Shown here: piece after piece, positions 5,003 through 6,714 of the stretch
How positions within the stretch are numbered: position 1 is the first letter of the stretch
How the letters are laid out: the number at the start of each line of letters is the position of its first letter
From: an uncultured Ruminococcus sp.
GTDB taxonomy: Bacteria; Bacillota; Clostridia; Oscillospirales; CAG-382
Length of the DNA stretch: 6,714 nucleotides
NCBI GenBank assembly: GCA_902783535.1
Contig: CACZRJ010000074.1
Span: 1-6,714 of the forward strand
Direction of reading: 5' to 3'
Program-made: the position numbers and the translations under genes
Notes under the pieces: generated by a model
What the model was told of the DNA's origin: nothing
Database searches by the model: none
What the model saw: only the letters and a program-made list of their open reading frames with translations

Positions 5003-6714
5003 CAGAAATTCCCCCTTGTGACGTCGTATACGTCCCGGACCTTGCGGATGGCGGCGATGATCAGGTTCGCGTGATCGACGTCCCTGCAGCGCACGCCGCA
5101 GTTGATGATGATCGTATCCCCCGTTTCCTTCGTCGTCATGGACATCAGCTCGACCTTCAGATCCCGGAGGGCGATCGTGACGTCCGCGATGATGGAGGGC
5201 GTGTAGGTGGCGTAAACGTTCAGGAACGCGGCGAATCCGCCGAGATCCTTCTTTTCGGCGCGGCCCGTCCAGGACGCGGTCACCCAGCGGTCCTGCATGT
5301 CGCCCTTCTTCAGGCTGTTCTGGACGTTGACGCAGTCGTATTTGTGGATGGAGATGCCGTAGCCCTTCGTGATGAAACCGATGATCCTGTCGCCGGGCAG
5401 CGGCGAGCAGCATTTCGCGAATTTGACCGCGCATCCGCTCACGTTGTCGACGATGACGCTTTCGGAGGACTTCTTCTTTTTCCTGTCCTCGCGCTCCTTC
5501 CGGTCGTTCGCGGCGGTGTCGGAAACGAACGCCTCGACTTTTTCGGGCTCGGGCGGCTGGACGAGCTTGTTGAATTCCTCGCGCAGACGGGCTTCCATCT
5601 TCTCGATGTCGAGTCCGCCGAAGCCGATCGCGTTGTAGACGTCGGTACCTTCGGCGAAACCGATCCTGTCGGCCAGGTTCTTCACGATCTCGTCGCGCTG
5701 CTGCTCCGTGTAAGGCACGCGGATGCGCCGGAGCTCGCGGTCGACCTCCTGCTTTCCGATCTCGATGTTCTCCGCGCGCATTTCCTTCTTGAAGAACATT
5801 TTGATCTTGCTCTTCGCCTCGCTGGAATGGACCTGCTTGAGCCAGTCCCTGCTCGGGCCTTTGGAGTTCGGGTTCGTCAGGACCTCGACGATCTGTCCGG
5901 TCTGCAGTTCCGTGTCGATCGGGACGATGTTGCCGTTCACCTTCGCGCCGACCATCTTGTTGCCGACGGCCGAGTGGATCGCGTAGGCGAAGTCGATCGG
6001 GTTGCTTCCGGCCGGCAGGTTGATGACGTCCCCGCGCGGCGTGAATACGAAGATCTCGTCCTCAAACAGGTCGACCTTCAAAGCCTGCATGAATTCGTCC
6101 GGGTCCGTGCCTTCCGCGTCGGCGTCCAGCAGAGACCGGATCCACTGCAGTTTTTCGTCCATGCCCTGGTCGGATTTCTCGCCGGACTTGTATTTCCAGT
6201 GCGCGGCGACGCCGTATTCGGCGATCTGATGCATCTCCCACGTCCGGATCTGCACTTCGAAAGGAATGCCTTCCGAGCCGATGACGGTCGTGTGCAGGGA
6301 CCGGTACATGTTCTGCTTCGGCGTCGAGATGTAGTCCTTGAACCGGCCGGGCAGGAAGTTGAACTTCTCGTGGATGACGCCGAGCGCGGTGTAGCAGTCG
6401 ATCTCGGTGTCCACGAAAATGCGCAGCGCGTAGAAGTCGTAGATCTCGTCGAAGGACTTGTTCTGGTTGTACATCTTCTTGTAGATGCTGTAGGTGCTCT
6501 TGACCCTGCCTTCCATCTGGAAGGAGATGCCGTAGGCGCGCAAGCTTTCCTCGACCTTTTTCGTTGCTTCGTTCAGGAAGTCCTTGCTCTCGCCGTACCG
6601 CTTCTGCGTGTCCTTCTCGATCTCGGCGAATCCGATCGGGTCGAGATAGGACAGAGCGAGCGTCTCCAGCTCCTGCTTGATCATCTGCATGCCGAGCCTG
6701 TGGGCGATCGGCGC
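5002..6714 (-). CDS. rel: Bifunctional (p)ppGpp synthetase/hydrolase Rel, N-terminus missing
   Basis: The C-terminal 570 residues of a long RelA/SpoT homologue. Numbers below count from the Met at 6690; the frame stays open to the window edge (APIAHRLG before that Met, the end of the HD hydrolase domain), so roughly 160-170 residues are outside. The synthetase domain has GRVKSTYSIYKKM (61-73), YDFYALRIFV (84-93), NMYRSLHTTV (127-136) and EVQIRTWEMH..AEYGVAAHWKYK (145-168). RFKD at 116-119 is the RxKD form typical of bifunctional Rel rather than the ExDD of RelA. Next come TGS (about 211-272), a helical part, a charged linker (about 379-410), the zinc-finger/RIS domain with CC.PLPGDRIIGFIT (427-441) and YDC (451-453), and a C-terminal ACT/RRM domain (about 485-562). 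It leads the rel-dtd-hemZ-flippase run; its promoter is not in view. Confidence 0.96.
   Translation of the reverse strand, partial: APIAHRLGMQMIKQELETLALSYLDPIGFAEIEKDTQKRYGESKDFLNEATKKVEESLRAYGISFQMEGRVKSTYSIYKKMYNQNKSFDEIYDFYALRIFVDTEIDCYTALGVIHEKFNFLPGRFKDYISTPKQNMYRSLHTTVIGSEGIPFEVQIRTWEMHQIAEYGVAAHWKYKSGEKSDQGMDEKLQWIRSLLDADAEGTDPDEFMQALKVDLFEDEIFVFTPRGDVINLPAGSNPIDFAYAIHSAVGNKMVGAKVNGNIVPIDTELQTGQIVEVLTNPNSKGPSRDWLKQVHSSEAKSKIKMFFKKEMRAENIEIGKQEVDRELRRIRVPYTEQQRDEIVKNLADRIGFAEGTDVYNAIGFGGLDIEKMEARLREEFNKLVQPPEPEKVEAFVSDTAANDRKEREDRKKKKSSESVIVDNVSGCAVKFAKCCSPLPGDRIIGFITKGYGISIHKYDCVNVQNSLKKGDMQDRWVTASWTGRAEKKDLGGFAAFLNVYATYTPSIIADVTIALRDLKVELMSMTTKETGDTIIINCGVRCRDVDHANLIIAAIRKVRDVYDVTRGNF

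Overview
The window looks like a chromosomal piece of a GC-rich, low-complexity-of-envelope Firmicute, most likely an anaerobic member of the Clostridia. The reasons are the gene set (bifunctional Rel, HemZ, RqcP, a DivIC/FtsB-type protein, a SpoVB/YabM-type flippase), strong AGGAGG-type ribosome binding sites, a sigma-A-like promoter, and neighbourhoods that match known Firmicute gene order. The GC-rich third positions leave long meaningless open frames on the opposite strand. All seven recognisable protein genes lie on the minus strand, so the biological order runs from high to low coordinates.

Region 6714-1336 is one tightly packed transcription unit: rel (cut by the window edge), dtd, hemZ and a MATE/MurJ-superfamily lipid flippase. 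Each stop codon overlaps the next start codon (TGATG, ATGA, TTGA), which suggests translational coupling. The unit ends at a probable intrinsic terminator around 1243-1281.

Region 1128-144 is a second unit: a clear extended -10 promoter (TTGCAA, 17 bp, TGaTATAAT), then hup (HU), rqcP and an ftsB/divIC gene. A perfect 11-bp hairpin separates hup from rqcP. In Bacillus the comparable region carries yabM, mazG (yabN), rqcP (yabO), yabP, yabQ and divIC; here mazG, yabP and yabQ are absent, and the loss of yabP/yabQ fits a non-sporulating lineage (inference).

Region 1-90 points the other way (plus strand). It has the features of the right end of an IS200/IS605-type element and the 3' part of its TnpB guide (omega/HEARO-like) RNA: a hairpin with G+C-rich stem, the terminal GGTTGAC, a small GGG/CCC hairpin whose loop GTCAA is complementary to the terminal TTGAC, and flanking host sequence where the guide would start. 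Any tnpB gene would lie before base 1 and is not visible.

Taken together the host genes serve stringent response (rel), translation quality control (dtd, rqcP), porphyrin-type radical SAM chemistry (hemZ), envelope lipid transport (flippase), nucleoid packing (hup) and cell division (ftsB/divIC). The most unusual object is the guide-RNA-bearing transposon end downstream of the division gene.
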